Assembly: GCA_003600225.1 (NCBI GenBank)
Contig: QZFT01000072.1
Coordinates: 1-34,572, forward strand
Source: Pseudonocardiaceae bacterium YIM PH 21723
GTDB taxonomy: Bacteria > Actinomycetota > Actinomycetes > Mycobacteriales > Pseudonocardiaceae
Length of the DNA stretch: 34,572 nucleotides
Direction: 5' to 3'
The notes under the pieces were generated by a model. That model was not told where the DNA came from and ran no database searches. It saw only the letters and a list, made by a program, of their open reading frames with translations. Shown piece by piece: positions 1-8,784 of the stretch. Each line of letters starts with the position of its first letter. The first letter of the stretch is position 1. The translations under genes were made by a program, and so were the position numbers.

Positions 1-43
1 GAGGTTGGGGTTCTTCCCCACCCGAACCTCGTCAACTTCGGGG
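1..43. repeat. Intergenic palindrome copy R1 (left arm cut by window edge)
   Basis: The right arm (21-43) has the same core as the repeats at 6984, 12033, 14119 and 20437. Bases 1-6 (gaggtt) pair with 25-30 (aacctc), so the rest of the left arm must lie before the window. Compared with the other copies both arms carry a matching change (GAGGTT/AACCTC instead of GATGTT/AACATC), so base pairing is preserved. It lies just after the 3' end of the DUF1844 gene and probably acts as a terminator. Confidence 0.7.
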
Positions 44-49
44 ACTTGA

Positions 50-397
50 TCAGTAGACGGGGCCGGTGTACTTCTCGCCCGGGCCGTGGCCGGGCTCGTC
101 CGGAATGGCCGAGCCCTCGCGGAACGCCTTCTGCAGCGACTGCAGGCCGTCCCGCAGCGGGCCGGCGTGCGGGCCGAGGTACTCCACCGAGGCGGTGATC
201 AGGCCGGCCAGTGCGGTGATCAGCCTGCGCGCCTCGTCCAGGTCACGGTGCGGGCTGGAGTCGGGATCGGGGTAGCTCAGGCCTAGCCGCTCGGCGGCTG
301 CGGACATCAGCATCACCGCGGAACGGGAGATCACTTCGACGCTCGGCACCTCGGCCAGATCCCGTACGTCGGAGTCGATTGGGTGGTTGTCGCTCAC
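50..397 (-). CDS. DUF1844 domain-containing protein
   Basis: A 115-aa soluble protein of the DUF1844 family, which is common in actinobacteria beside infC. Visible family features are the block VISRSAVMLMSAAAERLGL near residues 22-40, DLDEARRLITALAGLITASVEYLGPHAGPLRDGLQ in the middle (described here in parts: an amphipathic helix pair), and the C-terminal end PGEKYTGPVY. The start is GTG at 397 with only a weak ribosome-binding site. The gene is divergent from infC and shares its roughly 250-bp upstream region. The family has no established biochemical function; its position suggests housekeeping. Family assignment is confident, function unknown. Confidence 0.88.
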   Translation of the reverse strand: MSDNHPIDSDVRDLAEVPSVEVISRSAVMLMSAAAERLGLSYPDPDSSPHRDLDEARRLITALAGLITASVEYLGPHAGPLRDGLQSLQKAFREGSAIPDEPGHGPGEKYTGPVY

Positions 398-403
398 AGC
401 TGG

Positions 404-648
404 TACTCTTGCCGGGCGACCAACCCCGATGCAAATCAGGGTGGCAAGAGGAGCCCCGCTCCCACCTGTGCGCTACTGGCGCCCAGGTCCGGTCACCAGC
501 AAGTGATGAACTTGATGGCAAAGCACGGCGTGAGCTGTGTTGATCGGTAGTGCGGGCCCCGTATGCGTGAGCGTACCGGGGCTTTTTGCATTGAGGGACC
601 CCTCCGCCAGGCGTGCTTTGTACCCAACGTTCTGACCTTGGAGGGCCC
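404..648 (+). promoter_or_regulatory. infC leader with attenuator-like hairpin
   Basis: An untranslated stretch before infC. A possible extended -10 (TGGTACTCT, 401-409) starts it. A first stem pairs ACCTG (464-468) plus GCGC with GCGC plus CAGGT (484-488). A second hairpin at 557-583 pairs GCCCCG with CGGGGC, continues through five more pairs past a bulged C577, closes on a GTGA tetraloop (568-571) and is followed by five T (584-588). This has the form of an intrinsic terminator 60 nt upstream of the infC start, so it is a candidate attenuator for the infC-rpmI-rplT operon. The hairpin is seen; regulation is inferred. Confidence 0.6.
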
Positions 649-1224
649 ATCAGCTCCGACACGCGCATCAACGACCGCATCCGAGTTCCCGAAGTCCGGC
701 TCGTCGGACCCGCCGGGGAACAGGTCGGCATCGTCCGTATCGAGGACGCACTGCGACTGGCCCAGGAAGCGGACTTGGACCTGGTTGAGGTCGCCCCGAC
801 TGCTCGCCCGCCGGTCTGCAAGCTCATGGACTTCGGCAAGTTCAAGTACGAGAGCGCGCAGAAGGCTCGTGAGGCTCGCCGGAACCAGGTCCTGACGGTC
901 ATCAAGGAGCAGAAGCTCCGGCCGAAGATCGACTCCCATGACTACGAGACCAAGAAGCGCAACGTGGTTCGCTTCCTCGAGCACGGGAACAAGGTCAAGG
1001 TCACCATCATGTTCCGTGGTCGTGAGCAGTCCCGGCCGGAACTCGGTTTCCGGTTGCTGCAGCGGCTCGCCGACGACGTGCAGGACCTCGGCTTCGTCGA
1101 GTCCTCCGCGAAGCAGGACGGCCGGAACATGATCATGGTGCTGGCGCCGCACAAGAACATCAAGCCGCGTCAGGCCGAAGCGGGCGAGGTCGAGGAGAGC
1201 CCGACCGAAGCTGCCGCCGAATAG
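649..1224 (+). CDS. infC: Translation initiation factor IF-3, probable ATC start
   Basis: IF-3 binds the 30S subunit and enforces correct start-codon and initiator-tRNA choice. The product is 191 aa from the ATC at 649. Conserved N-terminal block: [17 protein letters not shown]. Linker and C-domain: [57 protein letters not shown] (each within about residues 80-175). Related proteins begin at the residue aligned with this ATC (Met-Ser-x-x-x-Arg-[IV]-Asn). GGAGG lies 4 nt upstream at 640-644. A GTG at 613 could add 12 residues that do not resemble IF-3. E. coli infC also uses a non-canonical start (AUU) for autoregulation, so the ATC is likely functional. First gene of the infC-rpmI-rplT operon. 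Confidence 0.93.
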   Translation: MSSDTRINDRIRVPEVRLVGPAGEQVGIVRIEDALRLAQEADLDLVEVAPTARPPVCKLMDFGKFKYESAQKAREARRNQVLTVIKEQKLRPKIDSHDYETKKRNVVRFLEHGNKVKVTIMFRGREQSRPELGFRLLQRLADDVQDLGFVESSAKQDGRNMIMVLAPHKNIKPRQAEAGEVEESPTEAAAE

Positions 1225-1311
1225 GCGCAGCCGCCGAGTAGGCGAACACAGACTTCCCCGAGGCCGTTTCCGTCGAAACGGCTGTGGCAGTAGCAGAGAA
1301 CGAGGACGGAA

Positions 1312-1506
1312 ATGCCGAAGCAAAAGACGCACAAGGGCACTGCCAAGCGAGTCCGGGTCACCGGCACCGGCAAGCTGCGCCGGGAGAAGGCGGGCAAGCG
1401 CCACCTGCTGGAGCGCAAGTCCAGCAAGCAGACCCGCCAGCTGGCCGGCACCACCGAGGTCGCCGCCACCGAGGTTCCCCGCATCAAGAAGCTGCTTGGT
1501 CGCTAA
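1312..1506 (+). CDS. rpmI: 50S ribosomal protein L35
   Basis: A 64-aa very basic ribosomal protein of the large subunit. It shows the family start [13 protein letters not shown], the [10 protein letters not shown] segment and the end RIKKLLGR. Length matches the family. ATG start with GAGGACGGA immediately upstream as ribosome-binding site. It lies 87 nt after infC and 69 nt before rplT in the classical initiation-factor / L35 / L20 operon. Confidence 0.97.
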   Translation: MPKQKTHKGTAKRVRVTGTGKLRREKAGKRHLLERKSSKQTRQLAGTTEVAATEVPRIKKLLGR

Positions 1507-1575
1507 GCCACGCACACTCAGTACTTTTTCCACCCGGTGAGTCCCCCGCTCACCGCTGATTGACAGGACACGAAC

Positions 1576-1956
1576 GTGGCACGCGTCAAGCGGGCGGTAA
1601 ACGCCCAGAAGAAGCGCCGTACGACCCTTGAGCTCGCCAGCGGTTACCGCGGCCAGCGCTCCCGCCTGTACCGCAAGGCCAAGGAGCAGATCCTCCACTC
1701 GATGACCTACGCCTACCGCGACCGCCGTGCGCGCAAGGGCGACTTCCGTCAGCTGTGGATCACCCGCATCAACGCCGCCGCCCGCGCGAACGGCGTGACC
1801 TACAACCGTCTGATCCAGGGCCTGAAGCTGGCCGAGATCGAGGTTGACCGCAAGATCCTGGCCGAGCTGGCCGTGTCGGACCCGGCCGCGTTCACCGCGC
1901 TGGTCGAGCTGTCCAAGAACGCGCTGCCCGCCGACGTCAACGCGGCGAAGGCCTGA
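1576..1956 (+). CDS. rplT: 50S ribosomal protein L20
   Basis: A 126-aa large-subunit protein needed early in 50S assembly. Visible family features: N-terminal [15 protein letters not shown], the basic helix [16 protein letters not shown], and the C-terminal globular part with [14 protein letters not shown] and SYN-like [10 protein letters not shown]. The start is GTG at 1576 after GACAGGACA. In other bacteria L20 represses its own operon by binding the mRNA leader; no equivalent site was identified here beyond the hairpins before infC. The stop TGA overlaps the proposed CTG start of the next gene. Confidence 0.97.
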   Translation: MARVKRAVNAQKKRRTTLELASGYRGQRSRLYRKAKEQILHSMTYAYRDRRARKGDFRQLWITRINAAARANGVTYNRLIQGLKLAEIEVDRKILAELAVSDPAAFTALVELSKNALPADVNAAKA

Positions 1957-2774
1957 GTACCGCTTCCCAACCCGGGTCGTCCCTCTTCACCGAGCGGACG
2001 GCCCGGGTTGTCGCTGCTCGGCACCTGATCAGGCGCAAGGGCCGCCAGGACGCCGGCCGGTTCCTCGCCGAGGGCGCGCAGGCCGTCCGCGAGGCCATCC
2101 GCTTCGGCCGGGTGCACGAGCTGTTCGCCACCGAGCAGGCCGCGGACCGCAATCCCGAGCTCCTCGACGAGGCACGCGATGCGGGCGTCCCGATCAGCCT
2201 GTTCACCGACAAGGCCGCCGACGGGCTGTCCGAGACCGTCACCCCGCAGGGCCTGGTCGCCGTGTGCGACCTGGTGACCGTTCCCCTGGACACCGCGTTG
2301 TCCGGTGCGCCGAAGCTGATCGCCGTGTTCGTCGGTATCGCCGACCCCGGCAACGCGGGCACCGTACTGCGGGTCGCCGACGCGGCCGGCGCCGACGCGG
2401 TGATCTTCGCGGGGGAGACCGTCGACCCGCACAACGGCAAGTGTGTCCGGGCCACCGTCGGCAGCCTGTTCCACCTGCCCGTCGCCGTGCACCGCTCGGT
2501 CGACGAGGTCCTGGAAGCCTGCCGCGCCGCCGGCCTGCGGTTGCTGGCCGCCGACGGCTACGCCAAGGCCGACCTGTACTCGGTGGACGCCGAACTGGCC
2601 GAGCCGTCCGCCTGGCTGTTCGGCAACGAGGCCCACGGCCTGCCCGACGAGGTGGTCGCCGTGGCGGACCTCCCGGTCACGGTCCCGCTGCACGGCAAGG
2701 CCGAGTCGCTCAACCTCGCGACCGCCGCCGCCGTCTGCCTGTACGCGAGCGCCAAGGCCCAGTTCACCCGCTGA
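1953..2774 (+). CDS. TrmH/SpoU-family RNA 2'-O-methyltransferase, probable CTG start
   Basis: A SPOUT-fold methyltransferase that uses S-adenosylmethionine to methylate a ribose 2'-OH in rRNA or tRNA. Numbered from CTG 1953 (273 aa): motif 1-2 region [11 protein letters not shown] at about 130-140, motif NEAHGL at about 224-229 and the SLNLATAAA motif from about 252, all in the cofactor-binding knot. A start at GTG 2112 would remove the N-terminal substrate-binding domain, because the open frame upstream encodes the family block [19 protein letters not shown] and [12 protein letters not shown]. The only start-like codon that restores a normal length is CTG in CTGAGT, which overlaps the rplT stop by two bases in the way GTGA/ATGA overlaps do. 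Same location relative to rplT as in mycobacteria. The exact RNA target is not visible. Confidence 0.88.
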   Translation: MSTASQPGSSLFTERTARVVAARHLIRRKGRQDAGRFLAEGAQAVREAIRFGRVHELFATEQAADRNPELLDEARDAGVPISLFTDKAADGLSETVTPQGLVAVCDLVTVPLDTALSGAPKLIAVFVGIADPGNAGTVLRVADAAGADAVIFAGETVDPHNGKCVRATVGSLFHLPVAVHRSVDEVLEACRAAGLRLLAADGYAKADLYSVDAELAEPSAWLFGNEAHGLPDEVVAVADLPVTVPLHGKAESLNLATAAAVCLYASAKAQFTR

Positions 2775-3201
2775 CGTAGTGCTTCCTGGCTGACAGCCAG
2801 AGCGCGCCCCAGGCGGCCAGTCCCGCGACGCCCAGCAACACATCGCCGGCCAGGTGTGCGTGCTCGCCCTCCATCAGCAGCCCCATGATCAGCATGGCGC
2901 CGAAGTGCGCGGCGTTGAGTCCCAGGAAGCTGTCCAGGACCAGGCTGTTCTTGGCCGGATCGGCGGCTGCCAGGTAGATGAACGGCACCCAGCCCAGGTA
3001 GATCGCGCAGATCATCACCACGTAGGCCTCGCCGCCGTGACCCCACATGGTCAGCGAGGTGAGCGGTTCTCCGATGGGCGTGCCGGTGACGGTGACGAGC
3101 AGCGCGACGGCGAAGAACGTGCCGAGGATGACGGCGAACAGCCGGGTCGCCAAGGGCAGAAGCCGGACGGCGAAGGGGGCGGTGATGGCCTGGCTTGCCA
3201 T
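2764..3201 (-). CDS. Small integral membrane protein, about four TM segments
   Basis: A 145-aa hydrophobic protein with predicted membrane segments near residues 15-40, 58-80, 92-112 and 118-138. Between them lie short polar loops (GHGGEAY, DPAKNS, EGEHAHL). It may belong to a DUF6632-like family; this is not certain and no function is assigned. ATG start with GAGGT about 6 nt upstream on the minus strand. Its 3' end overlaps the end of the methyltransferase gene by 11 bp tail to tail. A good promoter precedes it (see 3220-3265). Confidence 0.75.
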   Translation of the reverse strand: MASQAITAPFAVRLLPLATRLFAVILGTFFAVALLVTVTGTPIGEPLTSLTMWGHGGEAYVVMICAIYLGWVPFIYLAAADPAKNSLVLDSFLGLNAAHFGAMLIMGLLMEGEHAHLAGDVLLGVAGLAAWGALWLSARKHYVSG

Positions 3202-3219
3202 GGAGCGACCTCATTTCTA

Positions 3220-4446
<1,227 letters not shown>

Positions 4447-4465
4447 AAGACTTTAAGGACAAGCA

Positions 4466-6973
4466 GTGCGCATCCCGGTTTCCTGGCTCGCGCAGCACCT
4501 TGAGCTGCCCGAGGACACCACCCCCGACGCGATCGCCGAGGCCTTCGTCCGGATCGGCCACGAGGTCGAGGACGTCATCCGGCTGGACAACGTCAGCGGC
4601 CCCCTCGTGGTCGGCCGGGTGGAGAGCATCGAGGAACTCGCCGAGTTCAAGAAGCCCATCCGGTACTGCGTCGTCGAGGTCGGCGACGAGAACGGCAACA
4701 CCGAGGACGGCAAGCCCACCGGCCGCCGCAACATCATCTGCGGCGCGCGCAACTTCGCCGAGGGCGACCTGATCGTCGCGGCGCTGCCCGGAGCGGTGCT
4801 GCCCGGCGACTTCGCCATCGGCGAGCGCAAGACCTACGGCCGGATGTCCCAGGGCATGATCTGCTCGATCAGCGAGCTGGGCCTCGGCGAGGACCACGCC
4901 GGCATCATGGTGCTGCCGCCCGGCTCCGCCGAGCCCGGTGACGACGCCAAGCCGCTGCTCGGCCTGGACGACGTCGTCATCGACCTGTCGATCACCCCGG
5001 ACAAGGGCTTCGCCATGTCCGCCCGCGGCCTGGCCCGGGAGCTGGCCGCCGCGCTGGACCTGGACTACCACGACCCGGCCGTCGTGGAGCTGCCCGAGAC
5101 CGAGGGCGAGTCCTGGCCGGTCACCATCGAGGACGAGGTGGGTTGCCCGCGGTTCGTCACCCGCCGGGTCACCGGGGTCGACCCGGCCGCGCCCAGCCCG
5201 CTGTGGCTGCGCCGGTTCCTGACGCTGTCCGGGATGCGGTCCATCTCCCTGGCGGTGGACGTCACCAACTACGTGATGCTGCTGCTCGGCCAGCCGCTGC
5301 ACGCCTTCGACGCCACCAAGCTCAAGGGCGGGATCATCGTCCGCCGGGCGACGGAGGGGGAGAAGCTCAAGACCCTCGACGGCGTCGAGCGCACGCTCAC
5401 CGCCGAGGACATGCTGGTCTGCGACGAGTCCGGCCCGCTGAGCATTGCCGGGGTCATGGGCGGCGAGCACAGCGAGATCGACAGCGAGACCACCGACGTG
5501 CTCATCGAGGGCGCCACCTGGGACCCGCCGTCGATCTCCCGCACCGCGCGCCGGCACAAGCTGCCCAGCGAGGCGGCCAAGCGGTATGAGCGGGCCACCG
5601 ACCCGGCGATCAACGCCGTGGCCGTGGAGCTCGCCGCCCAGCTGCTGGTCGAACACGGTGACGGCACCATCGCGCGTGGCCGGACCGACGTCGGCAGCCC
5701 GGTGCTGTCCACGCCGGTGACCATGCCGCTGAGCCTGCCCGACCGGGTGGCCGGGGTGAACTACGGCCGGGGCGTCACCGCCCGCAGGCTGCAGCAGATC
5801 GGCTGCCAGATCGAGGTCGGCACCGACGAGCAGGGTGTCGGCGTCGTCGTCGCCACCCCGCCGACCTGGCGTTCCGACCTCACCCAGCCCGCCGACCTGG
5901 TCGAGGAGGTGCTGCGGCTGGAGGGGTACCACACCATTCCCTCCGAGCTGCCCGCCGCGCCCGGCGGCGCGGGCCTCACCGCCGCGCAGCGGCGCAAGCG
6001 CCGCGTCGCCTCCGCACTGGCGGTCAGCGGCTACACCGAGGTCGTGCCGTTCCCGTTCACCGGGGCCAAGACCCTGGACGCGATGAACCTGGCGGCCGAC
6101 GACCCGCGGCGCAACGCGGTCGCCCTGCTGAACCCCCTGGAAGCCGACAAGAACCTGCTGATCACCACGCTGCTGCCCAGCCTGTTCGAAACGCTGTCCC
6201 GGAACATCTCCCGGGGCCAGCGGGACCTGGCGCTGTTCCACATCGGCCAGGTCACGCTGCCCCGCACCGACGCTCCGAAGGCGCCGCAGCTGGGCACCGA
6301 CCGGCGACCGACCGACGAGGAACTCGCCCAGCTCACCGGGTCCGTCCCGGCACAGCCGGTGCACGTCGGCGCCATCCTGGCCGGCAAGCGGGAACCCGCC
6401 GGCTGGTGGGGACCCGGTCGCGAGGCCACCTGGGCGGACGCCGTCGAAGCCGCCCGCACCGTGGCCGCCGCCTCGGGCGTGGAGCTGGAGATCGTCGCCG
6501 CCGACCTGGCGCCGTGGCACCCCGGCCGCTGCGCCCAGCTGCGGGTCGGCGGTTTCCCGGTCGGCCACGCGGGCGAACTGCACCCCAAGGTCCTGGAGGC
6601 GCTGGGCCTACCCAAGCGCACCTGTGCCATGGAGCTCGACCTGGACCTGCTGCCCCTCGACGAGCGGCGGCCGGCCCCGATCGTGTCCCCCTACCCGCCC
6701 GCGCTCCAGGACATCGCGCTGGTCGTCGACCAGACGGTGCCGGTGGCGCAGCTGATCGACACCGTGCAGCAGGGCGGCGGGGAACTGCTGGAGAGCACCC
6801 AGCTGTTCGACGTCTACGCCGGTGACCAGGTCGCCGAGGGCAAGAAGTCCGTCGCCGTGAAGCTGGTCTTCCGGGCGCAGGACCGCACCCTCACCGCGGA
6901 GGAGGCGTCCGCCGCCCGCGACGCCGCCATCGCCGCCGCGGGTGAGCGGCACGGAGCCACGCTGCGGGCCTAG
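4466..6973 (+). CDS. pheT: Phenylalanyl-tRNA synthetase beta subunit
   Basis: Non-catalytic subunit of PheRS that binds tRNA-Phe and carries the editing site that removes mischarged tyrosine. Product 835 aa, a normal length. Domains in order: EMAP-like tRNA-binding domain about 44-155 (GARNFAEGDLIVAALPG), B3/B4 editing domain about 210-360 (TNYVMLLLGQPLHAFD, GVMGGEHSEI), B5 domain about 405-475 (YGRGVTARRLQQIGCQI, TPPTWRSDL), catalytic-like core, and C-terminal ferredoxin-fold anticodon-binding domain about 740-832 (YPPALQDIALVV, KSVAVKLVFRAQDRTL). Start is GTG at 4466 after AAGGACAA. Translated with pheS. Its stop is followed by the palindrome at 6984. Confidence 0.97.
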   Translation: MRIPVSWLAQHLELPEDTTPDAIAEAFVRIGHEVEDVIRLDNVSGPLVVGRVESIEELAEFKKPIRYCVVEVGDENGNTEDGKPTGRRNIICGARNFAEGDLIVAALPGAVLPGDFAIGERKTYGRMSQGMICSISELGLGEDHAGIMVLPPGSAEPGDDAKPLLGLDDVVIDLSITPDKGFAMSARGLARELAAALDLDYHDPAVVELPETEGESWPVTIEDEVGCPRFVTRRVTGVDPAAPSPLWLRRFLTLSGMRSISLAVDVTNYVMLLLGQPLHAFDATKLKGGIIVRRATEGEKLKTLDGVERTLTAEDMLVCDESGPLSIAGVMGGEHSEIDSETTDVLIEGATWDPPSISRTARRHKLPSEAAKRYERATDPAINAVAVELAAQLLVEHGDGTIARGRTDVGSPVLSTPVTMPLSLPDRVAGVNYGRGVTARRLQQIGCQIEVGTDEQGVGVVVATPPTWRSDLTQPADLVEEVLRLEGYHTIPSELPAAPGGAGLTAAQRRKRRVASALAVSGYTEVVPFPFTGAKTLDAMNLAADDPRRNAVALLNPLEADKNLLITTLLPSLFETLSRNISRGQRDLALFHIGQVTLPRTDAPKAPQLGTDRRPTDEELAQLTGSVPAQPVHVGAILAGKREPAGWWGPGREATWADAVEAARTVAAASGVELEIVAADLAPWHPGRCAQLRVGGFPVGHAGELHPKVLEALGLPKRTCAMELDLDLLPLDERRPAPIVSPYPPALQDIALVVDQTVPVAQLIDTVQQGGGELLESTQLFDVYAGDQVAEGKKSVAVKLVFRAQDRTLTAEEASAARDAAIAAAGERHGATLRA

Positions 6974-6983
6974 GCCTAGTGGT

Positions 6984-7032
6984 CCGAAGTTGACGATGTG
7001 CGGGTGTTTTTCCCGAACATCGTCAACTTCGG
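6984..7032. repeat. Intergenic palindrome copy R2, bidirectional terminator
   Basis: Arms 6984-7004 and 7012-7032 pair at 20 of 21 positions around the loop tgttttt. It is placed exactly between the convergent genes pheT and the minus-strand gene ending at 7041, so it probably terminates both transcripts. The T tract is in the loop and not after the stem, unlike a standard intrinsic terminator. Confidence 0.8.
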
Positions 7033-7040
7033 GACGTCTT

Positions 7041-8105
7041 TCACTCCTGGCCGGGGAACTGGTCCTCTTCGCCGAGCAGGCCCTCGTTGTCCAGCAGGAA
7101 CGGGTGCGGCGGCCGGCCGTCCCTGGGGGTGAACCACAGCGACAGGTCGGGGCCGTCCACGCCGTCCGGGTCGTACAGCTGACCCAGTTCCTTGTGGTCC
7201 ACATCGGCCAGCGCGACGGTGGCGAACCGGTCCATCGCCGGGGTGAACTCCTCCATCGGCACCACGCCGAAGTGCTCCAGCAGCCCTTTCGCCTCACCGA
7301 TGATCAGGTGCAGCGCCAGCGCCTCGGCGGTCGACTGCGCGCCATGCCAGGCCGGTTCGGTCAGCCGGTGACCCAGCACGGTCACCGAGGTCAGCAGCAT
7401 CCGGCCCACCGTGCCGCCGAAGTACCGGTCGGCGAACCGCTCCGGCAGCACATCCATGATCCACAGGCCGTCGTGCTCGTCACCGAGCGCCTGGTACTCG
7501 TCGACCGAGACCTCGTGCGTCTCCAGCAGCTGGATGTCCGCGTGCAGCTGGCCCATCAGGAAACCGGTCGCCTCGATCAGCGATCCGGCCATCATCAGGG
7601 CGTGTTCCTGCGGAACCTCCGGCCCGAAATCGTCGAGCGAGAACGCGGTCAGGCAGCGGGCCGAGCGCAGCAGCTGCTCCCGGGTCAGCGCCCGGACCTC
7701 CTGCTCGGTCGGCTCCGGGACCGGGTCCTCGGCCTGCGCGGCGGCGGCCAGCTCCTCATCGCTGACCGTCACCTCGCACGACTCGATCGTCCAGTCCGCC
7801 AGCAGCCGGCTGCCGGTGAGGATCTCCTGCAGCGCGACCCGGGCCGAACTCTCGGCGATCGCCAGACTCGGTGCCTCCACCGTCCAGCTGGCGATCACCC
7901 CGTCCGGATGCAGGGCCAGAAAATGGCCATAAGCGGCCAGCGGCTCGCCATCCGGGCCTTCCAGCTCGGTGAGCTGCGCGAACTCCTCATCCAGCAGTGC
8001 CCCCGCGCCGCGTACCCGCAGCTCGTCGAGGGGCAGGTCCTCCGCCGGGCAACTGATGCTGGCGAGGATGCGGTAGTCCATGACCGCAGTCTGACATGTG
8101 GACAT
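7041..8105 (-). CDS. Conserved-looking hypothetical protein
   Basis: About 354 aa, acidic, no signal peptide or membrane segment. I do not recognise the family. The first 110 residues form a small alpha/beta domain (MDYRILASISCP onward, with LALHPDGVIASWTV). The rest is helical, with LMMAGSLIEATGFLMGQLHADIQLLE near the middle and a 30-residue acidic end that terminates in EEDQFPGQE. Codon use is normal for the window. The start is uncertain: ATG 8105 has GAGAGG 10 nt upstream and lies 14 nt from the preceding gene's stop; ATG 8081 has no visible ribosome-binding site. It forms a minus-strand unit with the exported protein gene at 8120. Confidence 0.7.
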   Translation of the reverse strand: MSTCQTAVMDYRILASISCPAEDLPLDELRVRGAGALLDEEFAQLTELEGPDGEPLAAYGHFLALHPDGVIASWTVEAPSLAIAESSARVALQEILTGSRLLADWTIESCEVTVSDEELAAAAQAEDPVPEPTEQEVRALTREQLLRSARCLTAFSLDDFGPEVPQEHALMMAGSLIEATGFLMGQLHADIQLLETHEVSVDEYQALGDEHDGLWIMDVLPERFADRYFGGTVGRMLLTSVTVLGHRLTEPAWHGAQSTAEALALHLIIGEAKGLLEHFGVVPMEEFTPAMDRFATVALADVDHKELGQLYDPDGVDGPDLSLWFTPRDGRPPHPFLLDNEGLLGEEDQFPGQE

Positions 8106-8119
8106 CTCCGGCGCACCTC

Positions 8120-8515
8120 TCAGCCGGTGATCTCCGATGTCCAGATCATGTCCGCGTCCAGAACAAAGTCTTCGCTGGTCAGATAGGCGGGACGGAACTT
8201 GTGGTCGTCCAGCCGGCAGTTGCTGCGGTAGCGGCCGTCGGCGGTCTCCAGCACGCAGGTCCAGTCGAAGCCGCTGTCGGCGACGATCAGTCCCCGGGAG
8301 CGCTGGTGGGTGGTGCCCGCGGGGTCGATGACCGCGACGGTCCAGGTGTAGCTGCCCGCCGCCAGGTGCACGGTCCGGGTCATCGTGGGGGAGTCCGGCA
8401 GCCGGCCGGCGGTGAGCGTGGTGGTGAGCCGCTCGGCATACGGCTCGGCGTGAGCGGTTTCGGCGGCGGCGAACACGAGCAGCAGAGCGATCAGCACACG
8501 GAGTGCGCGAAGCAT
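8120..8515 (-). CDS. Small exported protein of unknown function
   Basis: A 131-aa protein with a clear Sec signal peptide: positively charged start, hydrophobic core LIALLLVFAAAETAHA and likely cleavage after AHA. The mature part of about 110 residues looks like a beta-rich single domain (TRTVHLAAGSYTWTVAVID) with two cysteines (WTCVLE and SNCRLD), which could form a disulfide. Start at 8515 was preferred because TGAGGA sits 7 nt upstream; ATGs at 8527 and 8521 are in frame. First gene of a probable two-gene operon with the hypothetical protein ending at 7041. Function unknown. Confidence 0.7.
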   Translation of the reverse strand: MLRALRVLIALLLVFAAAETAHAEPYAERLTTTLTAGRLPDSPTMTRTVHLAAGSYTWTVAVIDPAGTTHQRSRGLIVADSGFDWTCVLETADGRYRSNCRLDDHKFRPAYLTSEDFVLDADMIWTSEITG

Positions 8516-8661
8516 CGTCATCCTCATCCATGGGGGTCGGCGGCCGCCCTGACTACGTACGCGGCTCCCGGCCGGGCGCGGAGTTCACTCGATTGCTGGG
8601 TGGACAGGTCCAGACCATTGGTCCGTTCCGGTTGATAACCCGGATCGCTCACTCAACCGGG

Positions 8662-8678
8662 TGGTCAGCCGCTGACCA
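8662..8678. promoter_or_regulatory. Perfect inverted repeat in divergent promoter region
   Basis: TGGTCAG (8662-8668), a 3-nt spacer, then CTGACCA (8672-8678). It lies between the divergent exported-protein gene and the LAL regulator gene, just before a TATTGT (8684-8689) that could serve as a -10. The size and symmetry suit a dimeric repressor or activator site. The remainder of 8516-8784 shows no other feature. Confidence 0.4.
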
Positions 8679-8784
8679 GCCACTATTGTGTTCAGCTGCC
8701 GCAAGTGCCAGTTTCGATAACTACCCCGAGTAAGCGCCTGCTACCCGGGACTGGCAGTGTGTACGGCGATCCGCATCGGGATGA

